Counted from the first letter of the stretch, positions 43,427 through 53,372 are shown. The stretch: 64,000 nt of DNA from Plasticicumulans acidivorans (GCF_003182095.1 NZ_QGTJ01000001.1:458380-522379), one strand, 5' to 3'. Notes: generated from the sequence alone by a model not told the origin. Numbers and translations are program-made.

Positions 43427-45097
43427 ATGAGCCAGCCCGAAAACTTTCCGCGCGATTGCGTCGGCGCACGCCGGCTGGCGCGCGGCCTGCTGTTGTGTGC
43501 GCTGCTGGCCGTGCTGCTGGTATTCCGCCACTACGGCATCACCAATGACGAGCACGTACAGAACGAGTACGGCGAACTGCTGCTGCGCTACTACAGCAGC
43601 GGCTTCGTCGATCGCTCGGCGCTGCACTACCTCGATCTCTACCGCTACGGCGGCGCTTTCGACCTGATCGCCGTACTGCTCGAACGCGTGCTGTCATTCG
43701 GCGCCTTTGAAACCCGCCATCTGCTCGGCGGCCTGGTCGGCGTCGTCGGCCTGTGGGGCATGTTCAAGCTCGGCCAGCGCGTCGGCGGCGATCGCGTCGG
43801 CCTGCTGGCCATGCTGTTGCTGCTGCTGACGCCGGCATTCATCGGCCACAGCTTCAACAACCCGAAGGATGCACCGTTCGCCACGGCGATGATCTGGTCG
43901 GTCTACGCCATCGTGCGCGTGCTCGACGAACTGCCGCGCCCGAGCTGGCGCAGCTGTCTGCTGCTCGGTGTGTGTTTCGGCATGGCACTGAGCGTGCGCG
44001 TCGGTGCCGTGCTGCTCGGCCCCTATCTGCTGTTTGCGCTGCTGCTGTGGTGGCTCGGCCAGTGGCGCGCCGGCCGCGGACTGGCGGCGCTGCGCGACAG
44101 CCTGCCGACGCTGCTGCCGCGCCTGTTCGCGGCCTTCGTGCTCGCCTACCTGCTGATGGCCGTGTTCTGGCCGTTCGCCTATCAGGAGCCGCTGAACCCG
44201 CTCAAAGCTCTGCGCGAGTTTTCCGATTATCCGATCGATCTGGAAACGCTCTACGCCGGCCACTGGTATCCGGCCACCAGGCTGCCGCGCGGCTACATCG
44301 CCACCTACGTCGCCCTGCAGCTGCCGGAGATGATCCTGCTCGGCCTGCTGCTCGGTCTGACACTGCTCTGGCGCTGGCTGCGAAACGGGGCGCCACTGCG
44401 CGATACGCAGACCATCGGCAGCGCGCTGCTGGTGCTCGCCGGCCTGTTCCCGATCGTCTACTTCATGATCCGCCTGCCGACCGCCTACAACGGCATGCGC
44501 CATTTCCTGTTTACCGTGCCACCGCTGGCCGCACTGGCCGCGCTCGCCTTCGTGCGCTGCGGCGCATGGCTCGCCGCCGCCGGCCGCCGGCGCCTGCTGC
44601 GCCTCGGCCAGGGCCTGCTCGGGCTGCTGATCCTGATCCAGGCCGGTGTCGTCGCCTACCTGCATCCGCACGAGTACGTCTACTACAACCTGCTGATCGG
44701 CGGAGTGAAAGGCGCCGAGGACCGCTGGGATCTCGACTACTGGGGCAATTCGATGCCAGAGGCGATCCACGGCCTCGAAGCCTACCTGCGCGACGAAAAC
44801 GACGGCCGCGCCCCCGACCATCACTACCGCATCGCCATCTGTGGCGATGAGGACAGCGCGCGCTATTACCTGCCCGACTACCTCGTCTACGAAGAGCAAT
44901 GGCAGCAGGCCGACTTCCTGCTGGCGCTGACGCACGATGGCTGTGACGAGGAACTGCACCTGCCGAACATCGTCGTCGTACAGCGCTTCGGTACCCCGCT
45001 CGCGGTGGTCAAGGACCTGCGCGGCTACGACATCGAACCCGCCCCCGAGACTGGCCAGTTGCAGGCCAATCCCAAATCCGCCGTTCCAGGCCGCTGA
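43427..45097 (+). CDS. GT-C (ArnT/PMT-like) membrane glycosyltransferase
   Basis: 556 residues with about 10-11 membrane helices. After the first helix the acidic pair in GITNDEHVQNEYGELLLRYY stands where GT-C enzymes carry their periplasmic catalytic acids, followed by LLGGLVGVVGLWGMFKLGQR and NNPKDAPFATAMIW. Such enzymes use polyprenyl-phosphate sugars at the periplasmic face to decorate proteins, lipids or glycans. It is followed after 6 bases by a membrane GH17 gene and then gtrA, so the three are surely co-transcribed. Acceptor and sugar unknown. Confidence 0.82.
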   Translation: MSQPENFPRDCVGARRLARGLLLCALLAVLLVFRHYGITNDEHVQNEYGELLLRYYSSGFVDRSALHYLDLYRYGGAFDLIAVLLERVLSFGAFETRHLLGGLVGVVGLWGMFKLGQRVGGDRVGLLAMLLLLLTPAFIGHSFNNPKDAPFATAMIWSVYAIVRVLDELPRPSWRSCLLLGVCFGMALSVRVGAVLLGPYLLFALLLWWLGQWRAGRGLAALRDSLPTLLPRLFAAFVLAYLLMAVFWPFAYQEPLNPLKALREFSDYPIDLETLYAGHWYPATRLPRGYIATYVALQLPEMILLGLLLGLTLLWRWLRNGAPLRDTQTIGSALLVLAGLFPIVYFMIRLPTAYNGMRHFLFTVPPLAALAALAFVRCGAWLAAAGRRRLLRLGQGLLGLLILIQAGVVAYLHPHEYVYYNLLIGGVKGAEDRWDLDYWGNSMPEAIHGLEAYLRDENDGRAPDHHYRIAICGDEDSARYYLPDYLVYEEQWQQADFLLALTHDGCDEELHLPNIVVVQRFGTPLAVVKDLRGYDIEPAPETGQLQANPKSAVPGR

Positions 45098-45103
45098 CCC
45101 CCC

Positions 45104-46870
45104 ATGACCCGTTCCCGACTGCTGTCCCTGCTCGTCAGCCTGCTGCTCGCCGCCGGCCTGTGGTTCCTGCTCGCCCGCCCGGTCGACATCGGTGTCGACT
45201 GGCACGGCGACTACGCCAGCGCCTCGTTCGCGCCGTTTCGCGAGGGGCAGAGCCCGCTGCGCCACCTCTACCCGACACACGAGCAGATCGAAGCCGATCT
45301 GCTGCGGCTGAAGGGGCTGTTCCGCGGCATCCGCACCTACACCGCGCTCGAAGGCATGGCGGAGATTCCGGAGCTGGCGGCCAAGCACGGGCTCAAGCTC
45401 ACGCACAGTGCCTGGCTCGGTCGTGACGCCAAGATCAACGAGGCCGAAGTCGATGCCCTGATCCAGGCGGCCAATACCTACCCGCAGGCGGTGGAGCGCG
45501 TCATCGTCGGCAACGAGGTACTGCTGCGCCGCGACCTCAGCCGCGACGAACTGATCGCTTACATCGACCGCGTGCGCGCGACGGTCAAGCAGCCGGTGTC
45601 TTACGCCGACGTCTGGGCCTTCTGGCTGAAGAACCCGCAGCTCGCCGAACACGTCGACTTCATCACCATCCACATCCTGCCCTACTGGGAGGACGAACCA
45701 GTCGCCGCCGAGGATGCCGAGGCGCGCTTCGCCGAGGTCATCGGCAAGATCCGCGCCGCCTTTCCCGGCAAGCCGATCCTGATCGGCGAGGCCGGCTGGC
45801 CGAGCGAGGGCCGCTCCCGCGGCCCGGCCGTCGCCGACCTGCCGAGCGCGGCGTATTTCGTGCGTGAACTGCCGCGTCTGGCCGCTAAATATCAGGTCGA
45901 CTACAACGTCGTCGAAGCCTACGACCAGCCGTGGAAGGCGCAACTCGAAGGCACCATGGGCGCCCGCTGGGGCCTGTACGATATCGACCGCCAGCTCAAG
46001 TTCGAACGCACCGGCCCGGTCGAGCCGTTCCCGCAGGCGCTGCCGCGGGCCGTGACGGCGCTGGTGCTCGGCACTCTGCTCGGGCTGCTGCTGGTGCCGT
46101 CCACGGCGCTGCCGCTGCTGGCCTTCAGCATTGCCCTGGCCTGCCAGGCGCTGGCAGCCGGCAGCGTCGAAACGCTCTGGCACATCGCCCGCGTGGCAAT
46201 CTCGCCGACCTCGCTGACCTGGTTCCTGCAGCGCGGCCTGTTCCTCGCCGCCGATGCCGGCTGGCTCGACAAGCCCACGGTCGGCGAACTCTATCGCGCG
46301 CTCGCCGACTCCGCCCCCGGCGCCGCCGAACTGTGGGCCGGCCTGCGTCTGGTCTTCGCCAGCGTGTTCCTGCTGCTGAGCGTCGGCCTGGCGCGTGCGC
46401 GCTGCGCCGGACGCCGCGCCGATGCCCTCGCCCGCCTGGTGCGCGCCAGCTATCTGAGCTACTGCGTCGGCGCAATCGCCGTCAGCCTGATGCTGGCACT
46501 CAACGGTCGCTACATGGACATCCCGACGCCGGAGTTCTGGATCACGCTGCTGGCCATGCCGCTGCTGGCGCTCAGCAACCGCGCCGGCAAAGTCGGCCAC
46601 GGCCTGGCCTTCGCCACATTGACGCACAGCGGCCGCCTGCCACGCTGGCTGCCACACCTGCTGCTGCTGTGCGCCGCTGCGGTGATCATCGGCGAGGGCT
46701 GGGCGGTCGCCGGTGAGGACTTCATGGCGATGCACCCGAGCTGGGGCGAGCGGCTGCCGCTGATCCTCAAGGCGATGGTGTGGAACCGCGAGATCCTCGG
46801 CTGGGCCGCGATGCTCGTCGCGCTGTCGATCCCGCTGTGGCGACAAAACCGCGCACCCGCGGTTCGCTGA
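45104..46870 (+). CDS. membrane-bound GH17 family beta-glucan-active protein
   Basis: 588 residues. After an N-terminal helix (about 6-24) lies a GH17 domain (about 55-315) with the acid/base Glu138 in VGNEVL and the nucleophile Glu229 in IGEAGWPSEG, both intact. From about 325 to the end there are roughly eight membrane helices, so it is a periplasmic hydrolase/transglycosylase fused to a polytopic membrane part. GH17 acts on beta-1,3-glucans; the bacterial relatives often transfer glucosyl units in osmoregulated periplasmic glucans. Fusion of the catalytic domain to a membrane channel-like region suggests coupling of glucan processing and transport (inference). Confidence 0.83.
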   Translation: MTRSRLLSLLVSLLLAAGLWFLLARPVDIGVDWHGDYASASFAPFREGQSPLRHLYPTHEQIEADLLRLKGLFRGIRTYTALEGMAEIPELAAKHGLKLTHSAWLGRDAKINEAEVDALIQAANTYPQAVERVIVGNEVLLRRDLSRDELIAYIDRVRATVKQPVSYADVWAFWLKNPQLAEHVDFITIHILPYWEDEPVAAEDAEARFAEVIGKIRAAFPGKPILIGEAGWPSEGRSRGPAVADLPSAAYFVRELPRLAAKYQVDYNVVEAYDQPWKAQLEGTMGARWGLYDIDRQLKFERTGPVEPFPQALPRAVTALVLGTLLGLLLVPSTALPLLAFSIALACQALAAGSVETLWHIARVAISPTSLTWFLQRGLFLAADAGWLDKPTVGELYRALADSAPGAAELWAGLRLVFASVFLLLSVGLARARCAGRRADALARLVRASYLSYCVGAIAVSLMLALNGRYMDIPTPEFWITLLAMPLLALSNRAGKVGHGLAFATLTHSGRLPRWLPHLLLLCAAAVIIGEGWAVAGEDFMAMHPSWGERLPLILKAMVWNREILGWAAMLVALSIPLWRQNRAPAVR

Positions 46871-46871
46871 C

Positions 46872-47270
46872 ATGGCCACCACCACGGAGCTGTGGCGCTT
46901 CGGCGTCGTCGGCGTCATCGGCCTGCTGATCGACATCGGCGTGCTCTATCTCGCCCTGGCCGCCGGTTGCGGCTTTTATCTCGGCCGCGCGCTGTCTTTC
47001 GTCGCCGCAGCCAGCGGTACCTGGCTATGCAACCGTCTGTGGACTTTTCGCGAACAGCGCAGCGGCCGCACGCTGTGGGCTGAATGGCTGCATTACATGA
47101 GCCTGATGCTGGTCGGCGGAGCATTGAATTACGCGCTCTACGCAGCCCTGATCGCGCTGTCGGCCAGCGTGCGCGCCTGGCCGGTGCTGGCGGTGTGCGC
47201 CGGTTCGCTCGCCGGCATGATCGCGAATTTTCTCAGTGCCAAATGGCTGGTCTTCCGTCATCGGCACTGA
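46872..47270 (+). CDS. GtrA-family membrane protein
   Basis: 132 residues with four membrane helices and the GtrA signature (ELWRFGVVGVIGLLIDIGVL, RLWTFREQ, SAKWLVFR). GtrA-like proteins are thought to flip or bind undecaprenyl-phosphate sugars for periplasmic glycosyltransferases. It starts 1 base after the GH17 stop, completing a GT-C/GH17/GtrA operon. It is consistent with supplying polyprenyl-linked sugar to the GT-C enzyme. Confidence 0.9.
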   Translation: MATTTELWRFGVVGVIGLLIDIGVLYLALAAGCGFYLGRALSFVAAASGTWLCNRLWTFREQRSGRTLWAEWLHYMSLMLVGGALNYALYAALIALSASVRAWPVLAVCAGSLAGMIANFLSAKWLVFRHRH

Positions 47271-47436
47271 TGAGCGCAACCCGTGCATTTCAAAGAACTG
47301 TGGCGAGCCCTTGCGCAGCACTGACCCGCATCGCAGGCTGTGAGTCTGATCACACCGTCTCGCGGTCGGTCGCGGACATGGATGGCGCAGTCGCACCGCA
47401 CGGGCGGGTGAATGTCCCATCATCGGTAGGTCCGTG

Positions 47437-49650
47437 ATGTCTGCACTACAGCGCCCCCCTCTGCGCCATCTGGCATGGCTGATTGCACTGGTGAGCCTGT
47501 TGACGGTCGGCTTCTACTGGCAGGGTCTGCTGCAGCAGCTGCATGAATATGAGCGCGGTCGCGTCGAGCGCATCACCGAGCGCGCCGAACTGCGTGCCCT
47601 CGCCGCCTACGAGAACCTGCACGCCACGCTGCTGCAGCTCGACCGCGTCCTCGAAAATGCCCGCGCGGCCTGGCGCGGGGACCGCCCTCACCTTGACACC
47701 ATCGCCAACGCCGCGCTCGCCGCACTGCCCGAAGGGCTGGCACTGCAGCTGTTCGTCATCGGCAGCGACGGTCACCTGGCCTGGTCCAGTCTCGGCGCGG
47801 CCCCCGCCAACTGGCTCGGCGACCGTGATTATTTCCGGGCGCTGGCCGTGCGCCCTGACGATCGGCTGGTATTCAGCGAGCCGGTCGTCGGTCGCCTGTC
47901 GCGTCGGCGCAGCCTGCTGCTGGCGCGCCCGCTGCTGGAAGACGGGCGCTTTGCCGGCGTCATCGCCATCGCCATCGCCCCCGATCGCTGGGCCCGCGAC
48001 ATCGCCAAGTTTTCCGATACCGACGCCGACATGGTCGCGCTGATCCGCAGCGACGGCATAATCCTGCTGCGCGTACCGGGGACCGAAAGCAGCTACGGTC
48101 TGCGCGTGCCGGCCGATCGCCCGTACCTGCACGCACCACAGCCGCCCAATCAGATCCTGCGCACGATCTCGCACGTCGACGGCATCGAGCGCGCCTATGC
48201 CTGGCAAATGATGCCGGAGGGGCCGGTGGTGGTCGCCGGCATCGGCGTTGCCGCCGCCAGTGCGGAAATCCAGGCCCTGCAGCGCGACCTGCTGCTGCGC
48301 AGCGGTGCCTGGACGCTGCTGCTGATGCTGACGATCGGCGGCGTGCTGCACTTCATGCACCGGGCCGAACGCAGCTCACGCCTGCTGGCCGACGCCGAGG
48401 ACCGCCAGCGCACCATCCTGGCGACGATGGCCGAGGGCGTGATGATCCTCTCGCCCGAGCGCCGCATCATGTTCGCCAACGCCTCCGCACGCAGCACCCT
48501 GCACCTGCCGGAGCAGCTCGACGGCCTGCGCCACCCCGACGACACCATCCGTCATGCGCTGATCCGCCCCGATGGCCAGCCGCTCGCCTTCGAACACTAT
48601 CCGACGTTGCGCTGCAGCACGCACGGTGAAGACGCCGACAACGTGCTCCTCGGCCTCAGTGACGAACAGACCGGCCTGCGCTGGATCACCGTCAGCGTGC
48701 GGGCGATGCGCCGCGACAGCGCGCCGCCGTACTGGATCGTGACCTCGTTTCGCGACATCACCGAGCTGCGCGAGGCCGAAGCACAGGCACGCATGAGCCA
48801 GTCGGTATTCGACGCCGCCGTCGAGGGCATTCTGGTCACCGATGCCGAACACCACATCATCGCCGTCAACCCGGCGTTCATAAACCTGACCGGCTACGCA
48901 CGCGAGGCGCTGCTCGGCCGCACACCGCAGTTCCTCTGCGAGCAGCTGCCGCAGTCGATCAGCTTCGACGGCCTCTCCACCTACCTCATTCACCACGACT
49001 TCTGGGAAGGCGAAATACTGACGCAGCGCCGCGAGGACGGTTTCTGCCTGCTGCGCGTGCGCATCAGCGTGCTGCGTGACGACGAGGGCCGGGCCTGGCG
49101 GCACGTCGTGCTGTTCCATGACATCACCGAGCGCAAGCACCGCGAGGATCAGGCCTGGCGTCAGGCCAACTACGACGCGCTCACCGGCCTGCCCAACCGC
49201 ACGCTGCTGCTCGACCGCCTCGGCCGCGCGCTGCGCCATGCCCAGCGCAGCGGCCAGCAGCTGGTCGCCCTGTTCATCGACCTCGACCGCTTCAAGCCGG
49301 TCAACGACGAACTCGGCCATGCCGCCGGCGATACCCTGCTGCAGCAGGTCGCGCGCCGCCTCGAAGCCGCGGTGCGCCTTGAGGACACCGTCGCCCGCCT
49401 CAGTGGCGACGAGTTCGTCGTCATCATGCTGGTCCATGCCGATACCCAGGCCGCCGAACGGGTCGCCGACAAGATCGTGGCGACGCTGACGCAGCCGTTC
49501 CGCATCGACGGTCAGTCCGTGGAAATCTCCTGCAGCGTCGGCATCGCCATCCAGCAGGCCGACGACGACGATGCCGAAGTCCTGCTCGAACGCGCCGATG
49601 CAGCGATGTACCGCGCCAAGCGCGCCGGGCGCAGCACCTACCGCTACTGA
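47437..49650 (+). CDS. membrane sensor diguanylate cyclase (dCache-like, PAS, PAS, GGDEF)
   Basis: 737 residues from the ATG at 47437 (an adjacent GTG is 3 bases upstream). Two membrane helices (about 13-31 and 288-308) enclose a periplasmic Cache-type sensor (FVIGSDGHLAWSSLG, LGDRDYFRALAVRPDDRLVF). Two PAS domains (about 325-440 and 455-560) follow, then a GGDEF domain where the motif reads SGDEF (656-660) with the RxxD product-inhibition site (RLED) five residues upstream. There is no EAL. The Ser in the first position is tolerated in known active cyclases, so it is probably active. It ends with a 7-base overlap with the convergent SulP gene. Confidence 0.9.
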   Translation: MSALQRPPLRHLAWLIALVSLLTVGFYWQGLLQQLHEYERGRVERITERAELRALAAYENLHATLLQLDRVLENARAAWRGDRPHLDTIANAALAALPEGLALQLFVIGSDGHLAWSSLGAAPANWLGDRDYFRALAVRPDDRLVFSEPVVGRLSRRRSLLLARPLLEDGRFAGVIAIAIAPDRWARDIAKFSDTDADMVALIRSDGIILLRVPGTESSYGLRVPADRPYLHAPQPPNQILRTISHVDGIERAYAWQMMPEGPVVVAGIGVAAASAEIQALQRDLLLRSGAWTLLLMLTIGGVLHFMHRAERSSRLLADAEDRQRTILATMAEGVMILSPERRIMFANASARSTLHLPEQLDGLRHPDDTIRHALIRPDGQPLAFEHYPTLRCSTHGEDADNVLLGLSDEQTGLRWITVSVRAMRRDSAPPYWIVTSFRDITELREAEAQARMSQSVFDAAVEGILVTDAEHHIIAVNPAFINLTGYAREALLGRTPQFLCEQLPQSISFDGLSTYLIHHDFWEGEILTQRREDGFCLLRVRISVLRDDEGRAWRHVVLFHDITERKHREDQAWRQANYDALTGLPNRTLLLDRLGRALRHAQRSGQQLVALFIDLDRFKPVNDELGHAAGDTLLQQVARRLEAAVRLEDTVARLSGDEFVVIMLVHADTQAAERVADKIVATLTQPFRIDGQSVEISCSVGIAIQQADDDDAEVLLERADAAMYRAKRAGRSTYRY

Positions 49651-51353
49651 AGCTGTGCGGCGCGGGCGGCGCTGACGGCATCGGCCAGCGCCAGATGCTG
49701 GCGCAGCTCGGGGAAGCGCTCGGCGAAGCCGGCGCGCTCCAGCAGATCACGCACCGGGCCGCGCACGTCGGCGAGCCACAGCCGCACCCCGCGCGCGGCG
49801 AACTCGGCGGCGACGGCGCCCAGCATATCGGCCGCCGACAGGTCGATCTCGCCGGCCACCGCCAGATCCAGCACCACGGCGCGCACCGGCCGGCCATCCA
49901 GCGCGCTGCGCAACTGCAGGCGCAGCGACTCGGCGTTGTAGTACAGCGGCGGCCGATCCGGACGCAGCACCAGCACCTCGGCCGGCCGCTGCGCTTCCGG
50001 GTGGCGGTAGTGATCGACATAGCGACCGCTGTCGGCCAGCCAGCCCTGCTCCAGCAGATGCGGATGCGCGGTACGCCGCAGCTGGCCGAGCAGCGAAACC
50101 AGCGCCGCCACCAGCACACCGCGCAGCACGCCGAGCAGCAGCACCGCGAACAGCGCCACCAGCGCCATGCCGAACTCGTTGCGGCTGACCCGGCGCAGCC
50201 GGCGCAATGCGCTCAGGTCGATCATGCCGGACACCGCCACCAGCACCACCGCGGCCAGCATCGGCGCCGCCAGCCAGCGCAGCAGCGGTGCGGCCCCGAA
50301 CAATGCCGCGGCGAGCACCGCAGCGGCGACCAGCAAGGCCAGCGGCGTGCGGGCACCGGCACGATCGTTGACGGCCGATTGCGACATGCCGCCGCCGGCC
50401 GGATAGCCGCCGAACAGGCCGACCAGCAGATTGCCGGCGCCGAGTGCGAGCAGTTCACGGTCCGGGTGCAGCGTGCGCCCGTCCCGACCGGCGAACACCC
50501 GCGCCACCGCCAGCCCTTCGACGCTGAGCACCAGCAGGCAGGCCATCGCCCCCGGCAGCAGCTCGCGCCAGGCATCGAGATCGAGATCCGGCGGGCCGAA
50601 TGCCGGCCGGGCGCTGCCGACTGTGCCGACCACTGCCACACCGTGCGCCGGCAGATCCAGCACGGCCACCAGCGCACCGGCGGCGATCAGCACCGGCAGC
50701 ATCAGCGGCCGACCCGGCAGGCAGCGACCGAGCAGCCACAGCAGCGCCAGCGTGCCGAGACCGAGCGCCGCCGCCGGCGGATGCCAGTGACCGAGCTGCG
50801 CCGCACACTGCCCCAGGCGCGAGGCAAAATCGCCGCTGCCGGCCGGCAGGCCGAGCAATGCCGGCAGCTGGGTGGCGCCGATATACAGCGCGGCACCGGC
50901 CTTGAAGCCGGTCTGCACCGGCTCCGAGATGAAGTTGACCAGCTGCCCGCCACGCACCAGCCAGGCGATGACGGCCAGCCCGCCGGCCAGCAGCGCGATC
51001 GCCTGTGCCGCCTGCGCCGGCGCGGCGACGTGGGTCGAGGCCAGCGTGCCGGCGATCAGCACCGAGGCCGAGGCCGTCGGCCCGACGGCGATGCGCGGGC
51101 TGGGGCCGAGCAGCGCATAGCCGATGCCGCCGAACAGGCAGGCGTAGAGCCCGGTCTGCGGGCTCAGCCCGGCGAGGCTGGCGTAGGCGATCGCCTCCGG
51201 GATCAGGTAGGCGGCGAGCGTCAGTCCGGCGAGCAGATCGGCGCCGAGCCAGACGCCGCGGTAGCCGCGCAGCCAGACGCAGAGCCGCAGCGCCTGCAGT
51301 CGCTCGCGCCACGGCTCCTGCGGCAGCGCCATGCCCTGTTCACCGTTGCTCAT
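49644..51353 (-). CDS. SulP-family anion transporter with STAS domain
   Basis: 569 residues. The N-terminal transporter domain (about 40-430) begins LAGLTLAAYLIPEAIAYASL and carries the SulP signature GPSPRIAVGPTAS. A C-terminal STAS domain (about 440-565) ends with VVLDLAVAGEIDLSAADMLG. SulP proteins carry sulfate, bicarbonate or other anions. It follows an SLC13 gene on the same strand after 84 bases. The STAS serine position that is phosphorylated in some homologues appears as Asp-Leu-Ser (DLSAADML). Confidence 0.92.
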   Translation of the reverse strand: MSNGEQGMALPQEPWRERLQALRLCVWLRGYRGVWLGADLLAGLTLAAYLIPEAIAYASLAGLSPQTGLYACLFGGIGYALLGPSPRIAVGPTASASVLIAGTLASTHVAAPAQAAQAIALLAGGLAVIAWLVRGGQLVNFISEPVQTGFKAGAALYIGATQLPALLGLPAGSGDFASRLGQCAAQLGHWHPPAAALGLGTLALLWLLGRCLPGRPLMLPVLIAAGALVAVLDLPAHGVAVVGTVGSARPAFGPPDLDLDAWRELLPGAMACLLVLSVEGLAVARVFAGRDGRTLHPDRELLALGAGNLLVGLFGGYPAGGGMSQSAVNDRAGARTPLALLVAAAVLAAALFGAAPLLRWLAAPMLAAVVLVAVSGMIDLSALRRLRRVSRNEFGMALVALFAVLLLGVLRGVLVAALVSLLGQLRRTAHPHLLEQGWLADSGRYVDHYRHPEAQRPAEVLVLRPDRPPLYYNAESLRLQLRSALDGRPVRAVVLDLAVAGEIDLSAADMLGAVAAEFAARGVRLWLADVRGPVRDLLERAGFAERFPELRQHLALADAVSAARAAQLQ

Positions 51354-51437
51354 CTGCGCAGCTCCGTGCAGCGAAAACCTGAAAGCGTCGACGCTGCGCG
51401 GCGGTCTGTCAAAAACAACCGGCGGGGCCGCGGCCGC

Positions 51438-52829
51438 TCAGATCCAGCCGAGCCAGCGCCACCAGAAGTAGTCGAGCGGCAGCAGCAGCAGCAGCGTGAT
51501 CGCCGCGCTGCTCAGCGTCACCCGCACGGCGGCACCGAGGCGTTCACCGCCGAGCTGCATGCCGACCACCAGCGGCGCCGACTGATACGGCAGCAGCAGC
51601 GTCGAAAACGCCAGCACCTGACTCATCAGCATTGCCTCGACCGACCAGCCGGTCAGCTCGGCGAGGCGTCCGGCGAGCGGCGTCAGCACCGCCGGCACAC
51701 CGGGCAGCGTGGTCACCAGCGCCACCGCCAGACCGAGCGCCGTCAGCCCGGCGAAATTGGCGGCCGGCTGATTCGGGGCGAACGCGATGACGTGCTCGAC
51801 ACCGTCGGCGATCAGCCTGCCGAGTCCGCTGTGGGCCACGACGGCGCCGAGCCCGAGGATACCGGCGATGAAAAACAGCGCGCCGTAATTGAGCTGGCTG
51901 ACCACCCCTTTCGGCACCAGTCCGGACCCCGGCCACAGACAGATCAGGGCGGCGCCCAACCCGACCCAGGCCGGTGAAATGTGGTGGATAAAATCGCTCA
52001 TCCACAGCGCCAGTGACGCCAGCAGCAGGCCGAGCAGACGCCGCTCTGCGGCACTCAGCGGCATTCCCCGCGCCGGGCTGTCGAGCTGCTGCGGGCAGTG
52101 ATCAGGAAACAGGCGCACGATCAGCACGATCAGCACGCCGGCCTTGAGCAGGCCGAGCAAGGGGAAATGCAGCCACAGGTAGCTGCCGTAGCTCAGCACG
52201 TAGTGATACTGGGTTTCTGCCGCACCGCTCAGTACCAGATTGGGCACATTGGCCGGCAGGATGGCGAAAGTCGGCAGATGGCAGCCGAACGCCGCGGCGA
52301 GCACCATGCCGGTGCGGCCGCGCCGCCCCGGCTCGAAACCGAAGCGATCCGCCACGGCGAGCACGATCGGCACCAGCAGCACCGCGCGACTGAGCGAGGA
52401 CGGCACCAGAAAGCCGAGCAGCACGCCCGCCACGACCACACCACCGATCAAGCGACCGTAATGACCGGCGCAATGCCGCGCCAGCAACGCCGCCAGCGCA
52501 CCACCGAGACGCTGGTCGAGTCCGGTATGACGCAGCGCCGCACCGAACACCAGGCCGCTGAACACCAGCCAGAACGCCGTCGAGCTGAAGCCGGCAAAGA
52601 TCACCGTCGGCGGCGCCAGCGCAAACAGCGCCGCGACCAGGAAAAACAGCAGCGCCGTCAGGTATTCGGGCAGCAGCCCGGTCGCCCACAGCGCGACCGC
52701 ACCGATCACCAGTGGCAGCGCGTGGGCGGTGGCTGGCGTCAGCCCGGCCGGCGGCCACACGGCGACAGCGAGCGCCACCAGCGTCAGCACGACGACGGGC
52801 AGCACCCTCAGCAACAGGGAAACAGGCAT
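51438..52829 (-). CDS. SLC13/DASS-family anion:sodium symporter-like permease
   Basis: 463 residues from the ATG at 52829 (GGAG upstream; a longer frame from 52871 is less likely). About 11-12 membrane helices. The sodium/substrate hairpin motifs of the family are recognisable as FLVPSSLSRAVLLVPIVLAV and AFSTLLLPYQSAPLVVGMQL. Members take up dicarboxylates, sulfate or citrate. The conserved SNT motifs are altered (PSSLSR, PYQSAP), so the substrate is not predictable. With the following SulP gene it may form a two-transporter unit for inorganic or organic anions. Confidence 0.85.
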   Translation of the reverse strand: MPVSLLLRVLPVVVLTLVALAVAVWPPAGLTPATAHALPLVIGAVALWATGLLPEYLTALLFFLVAALFALAPPTVIFAGFSSTAFWLVFSGLVFGAALRHTGLDQRLGGALAALLARHCAGHYGRLIGGVVVAGVLLGFLVPSSLSRAVLLVPIVLAVADRFGFEPGRRGRTGMVLAAAFGCHLPTFAILPANVPNLVLSGAAETQYHYVLSYGSYLWLHFPLLGLLKAGVLIVLIVRLFPDHCPQQLDSPARGMPLSAAERRLLGLLLASLALWMSDFIHHISPAWVGLGAALICLWPGSGLVPKGVVSQLNYGALFFIAGILGLGAVVAHSGLGRLIADGVEHVIAFAPNQPAANFAGLTALGLAVALVTTLPGVPAVLTPLAGRLAELTGWSVEAMLMSQVLAFSTLLLPYQSAPLVVGMQLGGERLGAAVRVTLSSAAITLLLLLPLDYFWWRWLGWI

Positions 52830-52986
52830 CGCGACAGTCTCCGAACGGCGGCGGGGCGGCGACCATGCCACAGCCGGGCGCAGCGGACATCGCCCTGTAA
52901 CGCACAGCGGCCATGCAGCCGCAGCCGGCGGCTTCGCCGCTTGCTGTCGCGGCCGGCGCCGCGGTCACGCAGCGCCGGGGCCGGCG

Positions 52987-53334
52987 CTAGAGCCGGCGAC
53001 CGTCGAAGTGATGCACGTCGACGCTGTCGAGATCGAAGTCGTCGACGCAGCGCACGTTGACCGCGACCATCTCCCGCCCGCTCGGATCGGTGGCGAAGCC
53101 GAGCGGCGCGCAGCCGCACACCGGGCAGAACACATGGGCGATGGTCTGCGCGCCGAAACGGTACTCGCTCATGTCGGCGGCCGGTGTCAGCAGCTCGAAG
53201 TGCGCGCGATCGGTGAAATACAGCAGCGAGCCACGGCGCCGGCACAGCGAACAGTTGCAGTCGACCAGCCGCTCGATGGCACCGTCGAAAGCGAAGGCAA
53301 TGCGGCCGCAATGGCAGGACCCGGTGTAATGCAT
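52987..53334 (-). CDS. GFA/CENP-V-fold zinc protein
   Basis: 115 residues from the ATG at 53334 (GGAG upstream). Zinc ligands of the glutathione-dependent formaldehyde-activating (GFA) fold are all present: CHCG near residue 7, CNCSLCRRRG and CPVCGC. The name comes from one enzyme; most members have unknown substrates. It lies 38 bases after the GH13 gene on the same strand, a possible last cistron, and 157 bases before the SLC13 gene with no gene seen in between. Confidence 0.88.
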   Translation of the reverse strand: MHYTGSCHCGRIAFAFDGAIERLVDCNCSLCRRRGSLLYFTDRAHFELLTPAADMSEYRFGAQTIAHVFCPVCGCAPLGFATDPSGREMVAVNVRCVDDFDLDSVDVHHFDGRRL

Positions 53335-53372
53335 GACTGACGACTCCAGTGCGTGAACAGGGTGACGCCGGC

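Noticed and set aside
43694..46936. 1080-residue open frame on the minus strand opposite the GT-C and GH17 genes
   Set aside because: It lies antisense to two well-recognised protein families, has Gln/Arg/Ala-rich low-complexity composition and arises from GC-rich codon bias.
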